A DNA stretch of 64,000 nucleotides from Tragulus kanchil (Eukaryota > Chordata > Mammalia > Artiodactyla > Tragulidae). The stretch's first letter is position 1. Each line of letters starts with the position of its first letter. The translations under genes were made by a program, and so were the position numbers. The DNA is taken from NCBI GenBank assembly GCA_022376925.1, contig JAIOJX010000004.1, positions 2,170,001 to 2,234,000 of the forward strand, given 5' to 3'. The notes under the pieces were generated by a model that made no database searches, was not told where the DNA came from, and saw only the letters and a program-made list of their open reading frames with translations. Positions 23,363 to 34,536 of the stretch are shown here, piece after piece.

Positions 23363-24281
23363 GTGAGTGGCAGTTCGTGGGGGGAGGGTTCGTGGAAAGG
23401 CCCGGCGGCAAAAGCGCACAGACGTGGTCTTTTGATTCCACCCAGCCACCCAGTCAGGTAGTTACAGTCAGTATCACCATCCACAGATGAAGAATTTCAA
23501 AGCCTGGGAGGCTGAGTAAGTTTCAAGTTCACACGTCTGAAAGTGATGCAGCCACGATGGCAGTATGAATACAGAGCTGGGCTCTTGACCAGGACACGAA
23601 GGCTGTCCTGATAAATGCTTTGGCAAAGAATAACAGAGCCAGCATTTGTAGAACCTTAAAGTATGGAGACTGGAAGAAATATTGAAGATGACCTGAGTGG
23701 CGGGTGGTCATTCAACACATAGTGATTAAGTACCAACCGTGGGGCAGGCATTCACTAATATAGTTTTAGGAGGGAAGGTAAGTACAGTGGTAAAGTCAGC
23801 AGACACATCTACCATGAGCTAACATTCTCCTTGGAAAGAGAGATGATAAATAATTGTAACAAATGAGGCAGCAATAAGGGTATGAAGGCGAGGCAGGGAC
23901 AGAAGTGAGGAGACTACTCACTTAGAGGAGAGCCTCTAAGCTCTTATCCACTTGTCCAGCCCCCACCTTCTACACTTGAGGAAAATGAGGCAGAGCCGGC
24001 CCTGACCTGCTCAAGACCACACCACACCCAGCTGGTTAGAAGCAGAGTTGGAAGTGAACGCTGTCTTCCTGCAAAGCAGGTCCTATCTTCACAGCCTCTC
24101 TCTTGAAAGGTCTATTTTCCTATCATTGTCTAGTCCTTAGAGCTCACTATCGAAGGAGGGAAACAGCGCTCAAGCACCCCCGCGTTGGCCCCAGGACATA
24201 GAATCCCATCCATTCCCCTTCACAGCCCAGGACCCTGGGAGAAGCCTGGGAGGGGCGGAGCCTGGACACGCGCCGGCGCGT

Positions 24282-24296
24282 CCAGCAGGTGGCAGC
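24282..24296 (+). promoter_or_regulatory. CTCF core motif, copy 2
   Basis: ccagcaggtggcagc fits the consensus at every degenerate position. It is 60 bp upstream of the candidate ATG, in CpG-rich DNA. Occupancy would depend on methylation of the adjacent CpGs. Confidence 0.7.
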
Positions 24297-24355
24297 AGTG
24301 AGCAGCCGCGCCCCTCTACCCCCAACCCCATGCGGCCACTCGGCGAGCCCGCATC

Positions 24356-24493
24356 ATGGATGTTGAGCTCTTTCATTTCGCTTCTCTTGCCTTGGAATTC
24401 GAGACCCCAGACGAGGACCAGGACATGAACTGGTCTCATGGGCCCGGGCAGGGGCCTGTGGCTCCCGACGCTGACCGAAATGTGGGTCCCAGG
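24356..24493 (+). CDS. Candidate coding first exon of an unrecognised gene
   Basis: An ATG in strong context (A at -3, G at +4; 'gcatcatgga') opens a 46-codon frame ending exactly at AGG followed by gtgagtgg, a consensus splice donor, in phase 0. The peptide starts MDVELFHFASLALEFETPDE. It is acidic, with no signal peptide or membrane segment. A CpG-rich region, GC box and CTCF motif lie just upstream, as expected for a first exon. I do not recognise the protein and no downstream exon is identifiable before the SINE at 24794 and the L1 cluster; such an intron would have to span more than 20 kb of retrotransposon. It could also be a 5' non-coding exon or a decayed promoter. Confidence 0.45.
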
Positions 24494-24793
24494 GTGAGTG
24501 GCAGTTCGTGGACGCCGGGCGGAGACGCGCTGCCCGCGCCCTGCCTCCTTGTGGTCCACCCACACTTTGGGCTTCCGAGCCGCTGGGCTGCAATAGTCAG
24601 GGTGCGCGCCAACAGGCGCTTCCAGCCCCGCTTCTGGCCGGGCGGTCTGGTCCCAGAAACGGGCAGACCCGGGCGCCCACGTCCTGTGTGCCTCCTCTTC
24701 CTTCCTGCTCTCACCTGTGCCTCTTAGCCCACTCGCCTCCAAGGCCAGGGGCTACCATCCAGACTAGAGAGGAATAGCAGAAAGAGAGAGTGC

Positions 24794-25045
24794 GGGCTTC
24801 CCTGGTGGCCCAGTGGGTAAGGACACCGGTTCGATCCCTGGCCTAGGAAGATTCCACGTGCCACAGAGCGGCTGGACCGATGTGTCCAACTACTGAGCCG
24901 GAGCTCTGAAGCACATGTGCCAGAGCCGGTGCTATGTAGCGACAAAGGCCACAGCGATGGGAGGCCCACACAGGCCAAAGAACAAAGATGGATGAAAATA
25001 AATAAATGAAAGACGAATAAAAGTGGCCCCCCCAAAAGAGGGCGC
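24794..25045 (+). mobile_element. CHR-like GC-bodied SINE
   Basis: Head 'gggcttccctggtggccca', B box 'ggttcgatccctgg', body 'gagccggagctctgaagc' and 'gggaggcccacacaggcc', tail 'aaaataaataaatgaaag' then 'aaaagtggccccccc'. Most of it is repeated at 25857-26090 by duplication F, there without its first bases. Confidence 0.9.
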
Positions 25046-26185
25046 ACCTGAAGATACAAAACTGACCTTGGACTGCCCATTTCATCCCCAGGTAATGAGT
25101 GGAGTCTAAAGACTGTAAGACTTAAACTGGGACCAAAAAAATGAAATATAAGGCATTCAGGTTGGAAAACAAACAAAACTATCTCTAGTCTCAGGTGACA
25201 TAATCTTCTAAGTGGAAAATCATAAGTAGTCTATAATTTAAAAAAACATTAGAACGGGGAACCCGCCCGCCGCGAGGAGCCGCCGGAACCCGCCCGCCGC
25301 GAGGAGCCGCCGGAACCCGCCCGCCGCGAGGAGCCGCCGGAACCCGCCCCGGAACCCGCCCGCGCGGAGCCGCGGAACCCGCCCGCGCAGGAGCCGCGGA
25401 ACCCGCCCGCGCGAGGAGCCGCGGAACCCGCCCGCGCGAGGAGCCGCGGAACCCGCCGCCGCGAGGAGCCGCGGACCCCCGCCGAGAGAGCCGCGGACGC
25501 CGCGGCGAGCCGAGAGCGGGACGCCGCGAGGAGCGGTAAGTTCAGCCACTCCAACTGGAGGGCTTGCTGAACGGAAAGAGGAAGTCGCCCACGGGTTGCT
25601 GACCAGGGACTGGGCACGAGTTGGACGGGAAAGCTCGCGTCCGCCTTTGGTACTTAGACACATAACCGGCAGTGGTGGAGGAGCGCGCTCCCCTAGAGCT
25701 GCAGCAGCGGAGGAAGCCGGGAAAGAGCAGGAATTGGGGACTACAGGCGGGCGCGGTCGAGCCGGGCACCCCTCCAACAGGGGGGGCCAGGAATGAGTCC
25801 TGCAGCCCCTATGGCAGCAAAGCCGTAATTTTGCTGAACACAAAAACAGAGAACCCCAGTGGGTAAGGACACCGGTTCGATCCCTGGCCTAGGAAGATTC
25901 CACGTGCCACAGAGCGGCTGGACCGATGTGTCCAACTACTGAGCCGGAGCTCTGAAGCACATGTGCCAGAGCCGGTGCTATGTAGCGACAAAGGCCACAG
26001 CGATGGGAGGCCCACACAGGCCAAAGAACAAAGATGGATGAAAATAAATAAATGAAAGACGAATAAAAGTGGCCCCCCCAAAAGAGGGCGCACCTGAAGA
26101 TACAAAACTGACCTTGGACTGCCCATTTCATCCCCAGGTAATGAGTGGAGTCTAAAGACTGTAAGACTTAAACTGGGACCAAAAA

Positions 26186-26302
26186 AATGAAATATAAGGC
26201 ATTCAGGTTGGAAAACAAACAAAACTATCTCTAGTCTCAGGTGACATAATCTTCTAAGTGGAAAATCATAAGTAGTCTATAATTTAAAAAAACATTAGAA
26301 CG
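26186..26302 (+). mobile_element. Old L1 ORF2 fragment, left part, split by young L1s (also at 25140-25256)
   Basis: 'aaatataaggcattcaggtt', 'aaactatctctagtctcagg', 'gacataatcttctaagtgg' are a decayed version of the L1 reverse-transcriptase region around the FADD motif. The same old L1 resumes at 45018, in the expected order. The two parts were one element before the young L1 insertions. Confidence 0.75.
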
Positions 26303-26535
26303 GGGAACCCGCCCGCCGCGAGGAGCCGCCGGAACCCGCCCGCCGCGAGGAGCCGCCGGAACCCGCCCGCCGCGAGGAGCCGCCGGAACCCGCCCGCCGC
26401 GAGGAGCCGCCGGAACCCGCCCGCCGCGAGGAGCCGCCGGAACCCGCCCGCCGCGAGGAGCCGCCGGAACCCGCCCGCCGCGAGGAGCCGCGGACCCGCC
26501 CGCGAGCGAGGAGCCGCGCGGACGCCGCGAGGAGC
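26303..26535 (+). repeat. 27-bp GC-rich minisatellite at the L1-A 5' end (also at 25257-25535)
   Basis: Unit of 27 bp built as 'ggaacccgcccgccgcgagg' plus 'agccgcc', about seven clean copies then degraded ones, very CpG-rich. Because 27 is a multiple of three, both strands stay open and give a spurious long proline/arginine/glycine ORF. It replaces the first ~500 bp of 5'UTR seen in L1-B and may be the promoter module of this subfamily. Confidence 0.85.
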
Positions 26536-28134
26536 GGGTAAGTTCAGCCACTCCAACTGGAGGGCTTGCTGAACGGAAAGAGGAAGTCGTCCACGGGTTG
26601 CTGACCAGGGACTGGGCACGAGTTGGACGGGAAAGCTCGCGTCCGCCTTTGGTACTTAGACACATAACCGGCAGTGGTGGAGGAGCCCGCGCTCCCCTAG
26701 AGCTGCAGCAGCAGCGGAGGAAGCCGGGGAAAGAGCAGGAATTGGAGACTACAGGCGGGCGCGCGGTCGAGCCGGGGCACCCCCTCCAACACGGGACTGC
26801 GTGTGCCGCGGCCTCCGCCCGACTGACCTGAATCAGCCCACCGTCCTGGCCAGCACCCAGTATGGCAGCAAAGCCCTCATTTTGCTGAACACAAAAACAG
26901 AAACCACAGCAACCGGCACTGTAAGGGAAAGACCACGCCATCAAGACACCACCATCAAGAGCAGATTGGTTTCCAACAGGCAGATATGAAGATAAAAACC
27001 AAGGACAGTATTTAACTTTTTTTTTTTTCTTTTTTCATTTTTTTCTGCTTGTTTGTGGTGGACTATTTTGCTTATTCAATTGATTGGTTTGGGGTTTATT
27101 AGTTTCTTTGTTTATTGGGGTTTTTTTATGTTTTTTTTTTTTTTTGTTGTTTTCATTTGTTTGATTTTTTTTTTGTGTTTTTTCTTTTTTTTTTGGTCTC
27201 ATTTTTTTTTTTTTTTTTGCTCTTTTTAATTTTTAACCTTCTTTTGACTTTTATTATATTTTTTTTAACTTTAATTTTAATTCTTGAAAACCTCTAATTC
27301 TCTTTTCTCTTTCCTCTTTCCCACTGCTTTCTTTCTCTATGTTCTAAATGTAAAACATCTTCCTAGCTATCAATATCCTCTAGACAAATTATTTCCTATC
27401 TTTCTGTCTGCACTATTCACTTCCAAATGCACTAAACAGTACACACACTAATCTTTGCTACCTAATCCTATAAAATACTTCCAAGACAAATCTTTTCCTT
27501 TTTATTACTTATAGACTCTCCTCCTTGTCACCCCGAGCACATGTCCTAATTTAAAATTGCTTTCATTGTAATTATCCAAGCCAGGACCTTGTGCTAGATC
27601 TATTATTCAGGCACTATTTTAATTAATTCAAAGCTTAACGGGCAAGTATCATCTGTGATTGCATGAGTTGCTAGAAAGATTTCCTGTGCCTTATCTCTGT
27701 AAAACTGGTCAGTTGTGGGGATTGCTGTATATGTATGTGTATCTTATGATTATGTTAGAAAACATCTGCATGCTTTTATGACTGTCACCCATCAGGGATG
27801 CACCTCTTGTTCCTCAGATGCTAGTGTGTGAACTAGTATCACAGAACACCATAGCAAACCAGACATAGAGCCTACACTCCCTGACCAATCATCAAACCAA
27901 GGATCCTGGAAGCGGAAGCCCGGATTCCAAGACCCCACACTGATTATCAAAGAACATACAACACTACAGATTATTCACCTGTAAACAAGGTCTATCACCA
28001 CCCAAGACACAAGCCACTGAACCCTTCTACAAGGACAAAAACCCACAGGAAGGGAGAATTCAACCAAGAAGCCTGGTGGGAATAAGAACTCCATACACAC
28101 AGACACACACAAAGAAACAAAAACTAACCTAATA
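26536..28134 (+). other. L1-A 5'UTR body
   Basis: From 'gtaagttcagccactccaac' onward it aligns with the L1-B 5'UTR (minus strand, about 44550 downward): shared 'ttgctgaccaggga', 'agcagattgg', 'ggacagtattta'. 27010-27290 is extremely T-rich, matched by A-rich DNA at 42750-42860 on the plus strand in L1-B. No coding signal. Confidence 0.8.
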
Positions 28135-29082
28135 ATGAAACGTCAGAGAAACACTGTACAAATGAAGGACCAAGCTAGAGAAACACCACTTCAAATGACA
28201 GAGGAGGAGATAGACAAGCTATCTGAAAGAGAATTCAGAAAAACTATACTAATGAGGATGCAAAACACCGAAAACAGAATATTAGAGGAAATTAGTGCAT
28301 TGAGAAAAGACATGCAGGAAATGAAAAATAAGCAAATAGAGACCACCAACTCAATTGCTGAACTCAAAAATACTATAGAAGGCCTCAACAGTAGAGTATC
28401 GGAGGCTGAAGAACGGATAAGTGAGCTGGAAGACAGAATGGTGGAAATAAGTGCTGAAGAACAGAACGAAGCCCAAAGAATTAAAAGAACTGAGGATAGC
28501 CTCAGAGACCTATGGGACAATATTAAACGCACCAACATTAGAATTATAGGAGTTCCAGAAGAAGAAGAAGAGAAGAAAGACTATGAAAAAATTCTTGAAG
28601 AGGTTATAGTTGAAAACTTCCCCAGCATGGGAAAGGAGATAGTCAGCCAAGTCCAGGAAGCACAAAGAGTTCCATACAGGAGAAACCCCAGAAGAAACAC
28701 ACCAAGGCACATTCTAATCAAACTAATGCAGACTAAATATAAAGACAGATTACTAAAAGCAGCTAGGAGCAAAGAACAAATAACATATAAAGGAAACCCC
28801 ATACGTTTAACTGCGGATCTCTCAACAGAAACCCTACAGGCCAGAAGAGAATGGCAAGATACATTTAAACGGCTAAAAGAGAATAACCTGCAACCACGAA
28901 TTCTCTACCCAGCAAGAATCTCATTCAGACTTGATGGTGAAGTCAAAAGCTTCACAGACAAGCAAAAACAAAAAAGAATTCTGTACCACAAAACCAGCCC
29001 TACAACAAGTGTTAAAGGGCCTGATATAGCCAATAAATACAAGAGTAGGAGAAGCCTTACAAATCAAACCCCAAATTTCTAA
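28135..29082 (+). CDS. L1-A ORF1p (RNA-binding chaperone), intact
   Basis: 315-residue open frame, near the usual mammalian L1 ORF1p length (338 in human). Residues about 40-125 form a long heptad coiled coil (for example [20 protein letters not shown] and [16 protein letters not shown]) that trimerises the protein. An RRM-type domain follows from about 135 ([14 protein letters not shown], then PRHILIKLM). The C-terminal domain is from about 235 ([24 protein letters not shown]). ORF1p coats L1 RNA in cytoplasmic particles and acts as a nucleic-acid chaperone in retrotransposition (established for the family). The stop is 4 bp before the ORF2 ATG. No frameshift seen, unlike L1-B. Expression would depend on the L1 5'UTR. 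Confidence 0.93.
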   Translation: MKRQRNTVQMKDQARETPLQMTEEEIDKLSEREFRKTILMRMQNTENRILEEISALRKDMQEMKNKQIETTNSIAELKNTIEGLNSRVSEAEERISELEDRMVEISAEEQNEAQRIKRTEDSLRDLWDNIKRTNIRIIGVPEEEEEKKDYEKILEEVIVENFPSMGKEIVSQVQEAQRVPYRRNPRRNTPRHILIKLMQTKYKDRLLKAARSKEQITYKGNPIRLTADLSTETLQARREWQDTFKRLKENNLQPRILYPARISFRLDGEVKSFTDKQKQKRILYHKTSPTTSVKGPDIANKYKSRRSLTNQTPNF

Positions 29083-29575
29083 GAAGATGACAATAGGAAC
29101 ATTCGTATCAATAATGACTTTGAATGTAAATGGACTAAATGCTCCAACTAAACGACACAGGCTGACTGAATGGATCCAGAAGCAAGACCCATATATATGC
29201 TGTTTACAAGAGACCCACTTCAGACCTAGAGACACTCATAGACTGAAAGTGAAAGGCTGGAAAAAGATATTCCATGCAAATGGAAATCAAAAGAAAGCTG
29301 GAGTAGCAATCCTCATATCAGACAAAATAGACTTTAAAGTAAAGAAGATTCTAAGAGACAAGGCAGGTCACTACATCATGATTAAGGGATCTATCCAAGA
29401 GCAAGACATAACAGTCATGAATATCTATGCACCCAACACAGGGGCACCTCAATACATAAGACAGGTACTTTCAGACATAAACGAAGAAATCAATAATAAC
29501 ACAATAATAGTAGGAGACTTTAACACTCCTCTCACACCAATGGACAGATCAACAAAACAGAAAATTAATAAAGAA

Positions 29576-31734
29576 ACACAAGCCTTAAATGCCACACTGG
29601 AAAAGATGGACCTCATCGATATCTTTAGGACGTTCCATCCAAAAGCAGAAGAATACACTTTCTTCTCAAGTGCTCACGGAACATTCTCCAGGATAGACCA
29701 CATCTTGGGCCACAAATCTAACCTCAGTCAATTCAAGAAAACCGAAATTATATCAACCATCTTCTCGGACCACAATGCAATGAGACTAGAGATCAACTAC
29801 CAGAAAAAAAACCCTAAAAACAGAAACACATGGAGATTAAACAATACATACCTAAAAAACCAACTGATCACTGAGGAAATCAAAGGAGAAATTAAACAAT
29901 TCCTAGAAGAAAATGACAATGAACACACGACAGTGCAAAACCTATGGGATACAGCAAAAGCAGTTCTAAGGGGGAAATTTATAGCAATACAATCCCACCT
30001 CAAGAAACTAGGAAAATATGAAGCAGATGACCTAACCCTCCGCTTAAAACAGTTGGAGAAAGAAGAACAAAAACATCCCAGAGCCAGCAGAAGAAGAGAA
30101 ATCATAAAGATCAGAGCAGCAATAAATGAGAAAGAAACAAAAGAAACAATAGTAAAGATAAATAAAACAAAAAGCTGGTTCTTTGAAAAGGTAAACAAAA
30201 TTGACAAGCCACTGGCCAGACTCATTAAGAAAAAGAGAGAGAAGAACCAGATCAACAAAATCAAAAATGAAAAAGGAGAGATTACAACAGATAATGCAGA
30301 AATCCAAAGGATTCTAAGAGACTATTATGAGCAACTCTATGGCAACAAACTGGACAACTTGGAAGAAATGGACAGTTTCTTGGACAGGATTAATCTCCCA
30401 AGACTGAGCCAGGAAGAAACAGAAACTTTGAACAACCCAATCACAAGCTCAGAAATCGAATTTGTGATTAAAAATCTACCCAAAAATAAAAGCCCAGGGC
30501 CAGATGGCTTCACAGCCGAATTCTACCAAACATTTAAAGAAGAACTAATGCCTGTCCTTCTAAAACTCTTTCAAAAAATTGCACAGGAAGGAAAACTCCC
30601 AAACACATTCTACGAGGCCACCATCACCCTGATACCCAAACCAGGCAAAGACAACACAAGCCTTAAATGCCACACTGGAAAAGATGGACCTCATCGATAT
30701 CTTTAGGACGTTCCATCCAAAAGCAGAAGAATACACTTTCTTCTCAAGTGCTCACGGAACATTCTCCAGGATAGACCACATCTTGGGCCACAAATCTAAC
30801 CTCAGTCAATTCAAGAAAACCGAAATTATATCAACCATCTTCTCGGACCACAATGCAATGAGACTAGAGATCAACTACCAGAAAAAAAACCCTAAAAACA
30901 GAAACACATGGAGATTAAACAATACATACCTAAAAAACCAACTGATCACTGAGGAAATCAAAGGAGAAATTAAACAATTCCTAGAAGAAAATGACAATGA
31001 ACACACGACAGTGCAAAACCTATGGGATACAGCAAAAGCAGTTCTAAGGGGGAAATTTATAGCAATACAATCCCACCTCAAGAAACTAGGAAAATATGAA
31101 GCAGATGACCTAACCCTCCGCTTAAAACAGTTGGAGAAAGAAGAACAAAAACATCCCAGAGCCAGCAGAAGAAGAGAAATCATAAAGATCAGAGCAGCAA
31201 TAAATGAGAAAGAAACAAAAGAAACAATAGTAAAGATAAATAAAACAAAAAGCTGGTTCTTTGAAAAGGTAAACAAAATTGACAAGCCACTGGCCAGACT
31301 CATTAAGAAAAAGAGAGAAGAACCAGATCAACAAAATCAAAAATGAAAAGGAGAGATTACAACAGATAATGCAGAAATCCAAAGGATTCTAAGAGACTAT
31401 TATGAGCAACTCTATGGCAACAAACTGGACAACTTGGAAGAAATGGACAGTTTCTTGGACAGGATTAATCTCCCAAGACTGAGCCAGGAAGAAACAGAAA
31501 CTTTGAACAACCCAATCACAAGCTCAGAAATCGAATTTGTGATTAAAAATCTACCCAAAAATAAAAGCCCAGGGCCAGATGGCTTCACAGCCGAATTCTA
31601 CCAAACATTTAAAGAAGAACTAATGCCTGTCCTTCTAAAACTCTTTCAAAAAATTGCACAGGAAGGAAAACTCCCAAACACATTCTACGAGGCCACCATC
31701 ACCCTGATACCCAAACCAGGCAAAGACAACACAA
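29576..31734 (+). repeat. ~1.08 kb tandem direct duplication inside L1-A ORF2 (endonuclease to RT)
   Basis: 29576-30659 is repeated at 30654-31734, sharing 'acacaa' at the join. Differences are homopolymer or short-repeat indels ('agagagagaagaacc' versus 'agagagaagaacc'; 'gaaaaaggag' versus 'gaaaaggag'). Net length change between join points is 1075 bp, one more than a multiple of three, so the duplication breaks the ORF. Confidence 0.92.
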
Positions 31735-33353
31735 AAAAGGAAAACTATAGGCCAATTTCACTGATGAACTTAGATGCCAAGATCCTCAACAAAATCCTAG
31801 CAAACAGAATTCAACGACATGTCAAAAAACTCATACATCACGATCAAGTTGGGTTCATCCCAGGCATGCAAGGCTTCTTCAACATCCGCAAATCAATCAA
31901 CGTGATACACCATATCAACAAGTTGAAAGACAAAAATCACATGATCATCTCAATAGATGCAGAAAAAGCCTTCGACAAAGTACAACATCCATTTATCATC
32001 AAAACTCTTCAGAAAATGGGCATAGAAGGAACCTATCTCAAAATAATAAAAGCCATCTATGAGAAATCTACAGCGAACATTATTGTTAATGGTGAAAAAC
32101 TGAAAGCATTCCCTCTAAGATCAGGAACAAGACAGGGGTGCCCACTTTCACCACTGCTATTCAACATAGTCCTGGAAGTCCTAGCAACAGCAATAAGAGA
32201 AGAGAAAGAAATCAAAGGAATCCAGATTGGAAAGGAAGAAGTCAAGCTCTCTCTTTTTGCAGACAACATGATATTATACATAGAAAATCCCAAAGACACG
32301 GTTACAAAGCTACTAGAACTAATCAATGAATTCAGCAAAGTTGCAGGATATAAAGTCAACACACAGAAGTCACTGGCATTCCTATACACAAACAATGAAA
32401 AATCAGAAAATGAAATCAAAGAGGCAATCCCCTTCACCATTGCAACCAAAAGAATCAAATATCTAGGAATAAACCTACCCAAAGAAACAAAAGAATTGTA
32501 CACAGAAAATTACAAGACACTCATGAGAGACATTAAAGAAGACTTAAACAGATGGAGAGATATTCCATGTTCCTGGATTGGAAGAATCAATATTGTGAAA
32601 ATGACCATACTTCCAAATATCATCTACAGATTCAATGCAATACCTATTCAACTACCACTGACATTTTTCACAGAACTAGACCAAATAATAACACAGTTCA
32701 TATGGAAACACAGAAGACCTCGAAGAGCCAAAGCAATCCTGAGGAAGAAAAATGGAGTTGGAGGGATCAGCCTCCCTAACTTCAGACTCTACTACAAAGC
32801 AACAGTCATCAAGACAGTATGGTACTGGCACAAAAACAGAACTATAGATCAATGGAACAAGATTGAGAACCCAGAGATCAACCCACACACCTATGGGTAC
32901 CTTATTTTTGACAAAGTAGGAGAAACTATAAAATGGGACAAAGACAGCCTCTTTAACAAGTGGTGCTGGGAGAATTGGACAGCTACATGCAAAAAAATGA
33001 AATTGGAACATTCCCTGACGCCATACACTAAGATCAACTCAAAATGGATTAAAGACCTCAATGTAAGACCAGAAACCATCAAACTCTTAGAGGAGAATAT
33101 AGGCAAAATCCTCAAGGACATCAATCAAAGCAAGATCTTCTCTGACCCACCAACTAAAATAGCAGAACTGAAAAGAAAAATGAACATATGGGACCTCATG
33201 AAACTTAAAAGCTTTTGTACAGCAAAAGAAATTACAAAAAAGTTCAACAGACACCCCACAGAGTGGGAGAAAATCATAGCAAATGAAACAACAGACAAAG
33301 AATTAATCTCCAAAATCTACAAGCAACTCAGACAACTCAGCACAGGAAAATGA
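31434..33353 (+). other. L1-A reverse transcriptase open segment
   Basis: 639-codon uninterrupted stretch holding the RT core. Codons at 32259-32267 read Ala-Asp-Asn (gca gac aac) where active L1s have Ala-Asp-Asp. It ends prematurely at 33353 through loss of one A in 'ggaaaatgagcagcc'. It is part of ORF2, listed so the RT region can be found directly. Confidence 0.88.
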
Positions 33354-34536
33354 GCAGCCCAATCAAAAATGGGAAAAAGATCTAAAGAGACGCCTCTCCA
33401 AAGAGGACATACAAATGGTCCAAAATACATGAAACGATGCTCAACCTCGCTTATTATCAGAGAAATGCAAATTAAAACCACAATGAGATACCACCTCACA
33501 CCAAAAGAATCAAATATCTAGGAATAAACCTACCCAAAGAAACAAAAGAATTGTACACAGAAAATTACAAGACACTCATGAGAGACATTAAAGAAGACTT
33601 AAACAGATGGAGATATTCCATGTTCCTGGATTGGAAGAATCAATATTGTGAAAATGACCATACTTCCAAATATCATCTACAGATTCAATGCAATACCTAT
33701 TCAACTACCACTGACATTTTTCACAGAACTAGACCAAATAATAACACAGTTCATATGGAAACACAGAAGACCTCGAAGAGCCAAAGCAATCCTGAGGAAG
33801 AAAAATGGAGTTGGAGGGATCAGCCTCCCTAACTTCAGACTCTACTACAAAGCAACAGTCATCAAGACAGTATGGTACTGGCACAAAAACAGAACTATAG
33901 ATCAATGGAACAAGATTGAGAACCCAGAGATCAACCCACACACCTATGGGTACCTTATTTTTGACAAAGTAGGAGAAACTATAAAATGGGACAAAGACAG
34001 CCTCTTTAACAAGTGGTGCTGGGAGAATTGGACAGCTACATGCAAAAAAATGAAATTGGAACATTCCCTGACGCCATACACTAAGATCAACTCAAAATGG
34101 ATTAAAGACCTCAATGTAAGACCAGAAACCATCAAACTCTTAGAGGAGAATATAGGCAAAATCCTCAAGGACATCAATCAAAGCAAGATCTTCTCTGACC
34201 CACCAACTAAAATAGCAGAACTGAAAAGAAAAATGAACATATGGGACCTCATGAAACTTAAAAGCTTTTGTACAGCAAAAGAAATTACAAAAAAGTTCAA
34301 CAGACACCCCACAGAGTGGGAGAAAATCATAGCAAATGAAACAACAGACAAAGAATTAATCTCCAAAATCTACAAGCAACTCAGACAACTCAGCACAGGG
34401 AAAGGGAAAAAGATCTAAAGAGACGCCTCTCCAAAGAGGACATACAAATGGTCCAAAAATACATGAAACGATGCTCAACCTCGCTTATTATCAGAGAAAT
34501 GCAAATTAAAACCACAATGAGATACCACCTCACACC
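32445..34536 (+). repeat. ~1.05 kb tandem direct duplication in the 3' half of L1-A ORF2
   Basis: 32445-33501 is repeated at 33500-34536, joined at 'acacc/acacca'. The second copy lacks about 20 bp around 'tgagcagcccaatcaaa' and a 'ga' in 'ggagagatattcc'. Both copies end at 'ataccacctcacac'. Confidence 0.9.

Larger units (their letters stand above)
22311..24511 (+). repeat. ~1.1 kb tandem direct duplication E, covering the candidate exon
   Basis: 22311-23380 is repeated at 23443-24511 (offset 1131-1132) with small indels such as 'tttccgaagttc' versus 'tttcaagttc'. The spacer 23381-23442 begins as a shortened, error-rich echo of the true right flank: compare 'gtggaaaggcccggcgg' with 'gtggacgccgggcgg' at 24508. 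It then resembles a degraded left flank. The candidate first exon and CTCF motif therefore appear twice, most likely falsely. Confidence 0.9.
24200..24740 (+). promoter_or_regulatory. CpG-rich promoter-like region with GC box
   Basis: High G+C with frequent CpG ('gacacgcgccggcgcgtcca', 'gacgccgggcggagacgcgc'). An Sp1-type GC box 'gaggggcggagc' lies near 24250, upstream of the CTCF motif and candidate exon. Most of the window is AT-rich and CpG-poor, so this stands out as a CpG-island candidate. Promoter activity is inferred, not shown. Confidence 0.55.
24811..26902 (+). repeat. ~1.05 kb tandem direct duplication F across the L1-A 5' end
   Basis: 24811-25779 is repeated at 25857-26791 (offset 1046 at the left). 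The connecting 25780-25856 holds 'tatggcagcaaagccgtaat' and 'ttgctgaacacaaaaacag', a shortened and mutated form of the real continuation at 26860-26902. The copies differ in the number and purity of 27-bp GC-rich units. The old L1 target, the target duplication and the L1-A 5' end all appear twice because of it. Confidence 0.9.

Noticed and set aside
24170..24742. 190-codon minus-strand ORF over the CpG-rich region
   Set aside because: Open frames are expected by chance in high-GC DNA. The plus-strand exon has better start and donor signals.
26237..26944. Long minus-strand ORF (235 codons) with repeated APRGGRVPA-type units, and a similar one at 25238-25843
   Set aside because: Produced by the 27-bp (multiple of three) GC-rich minisatellite of the L1-A 5'UTR; all frames stay open and there is no independent coding evidence.
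27115..27297. Phenylalanine-rich ORF
   Set aside because: Artefact of the T-rich tract in the L1-A 5'UTR.
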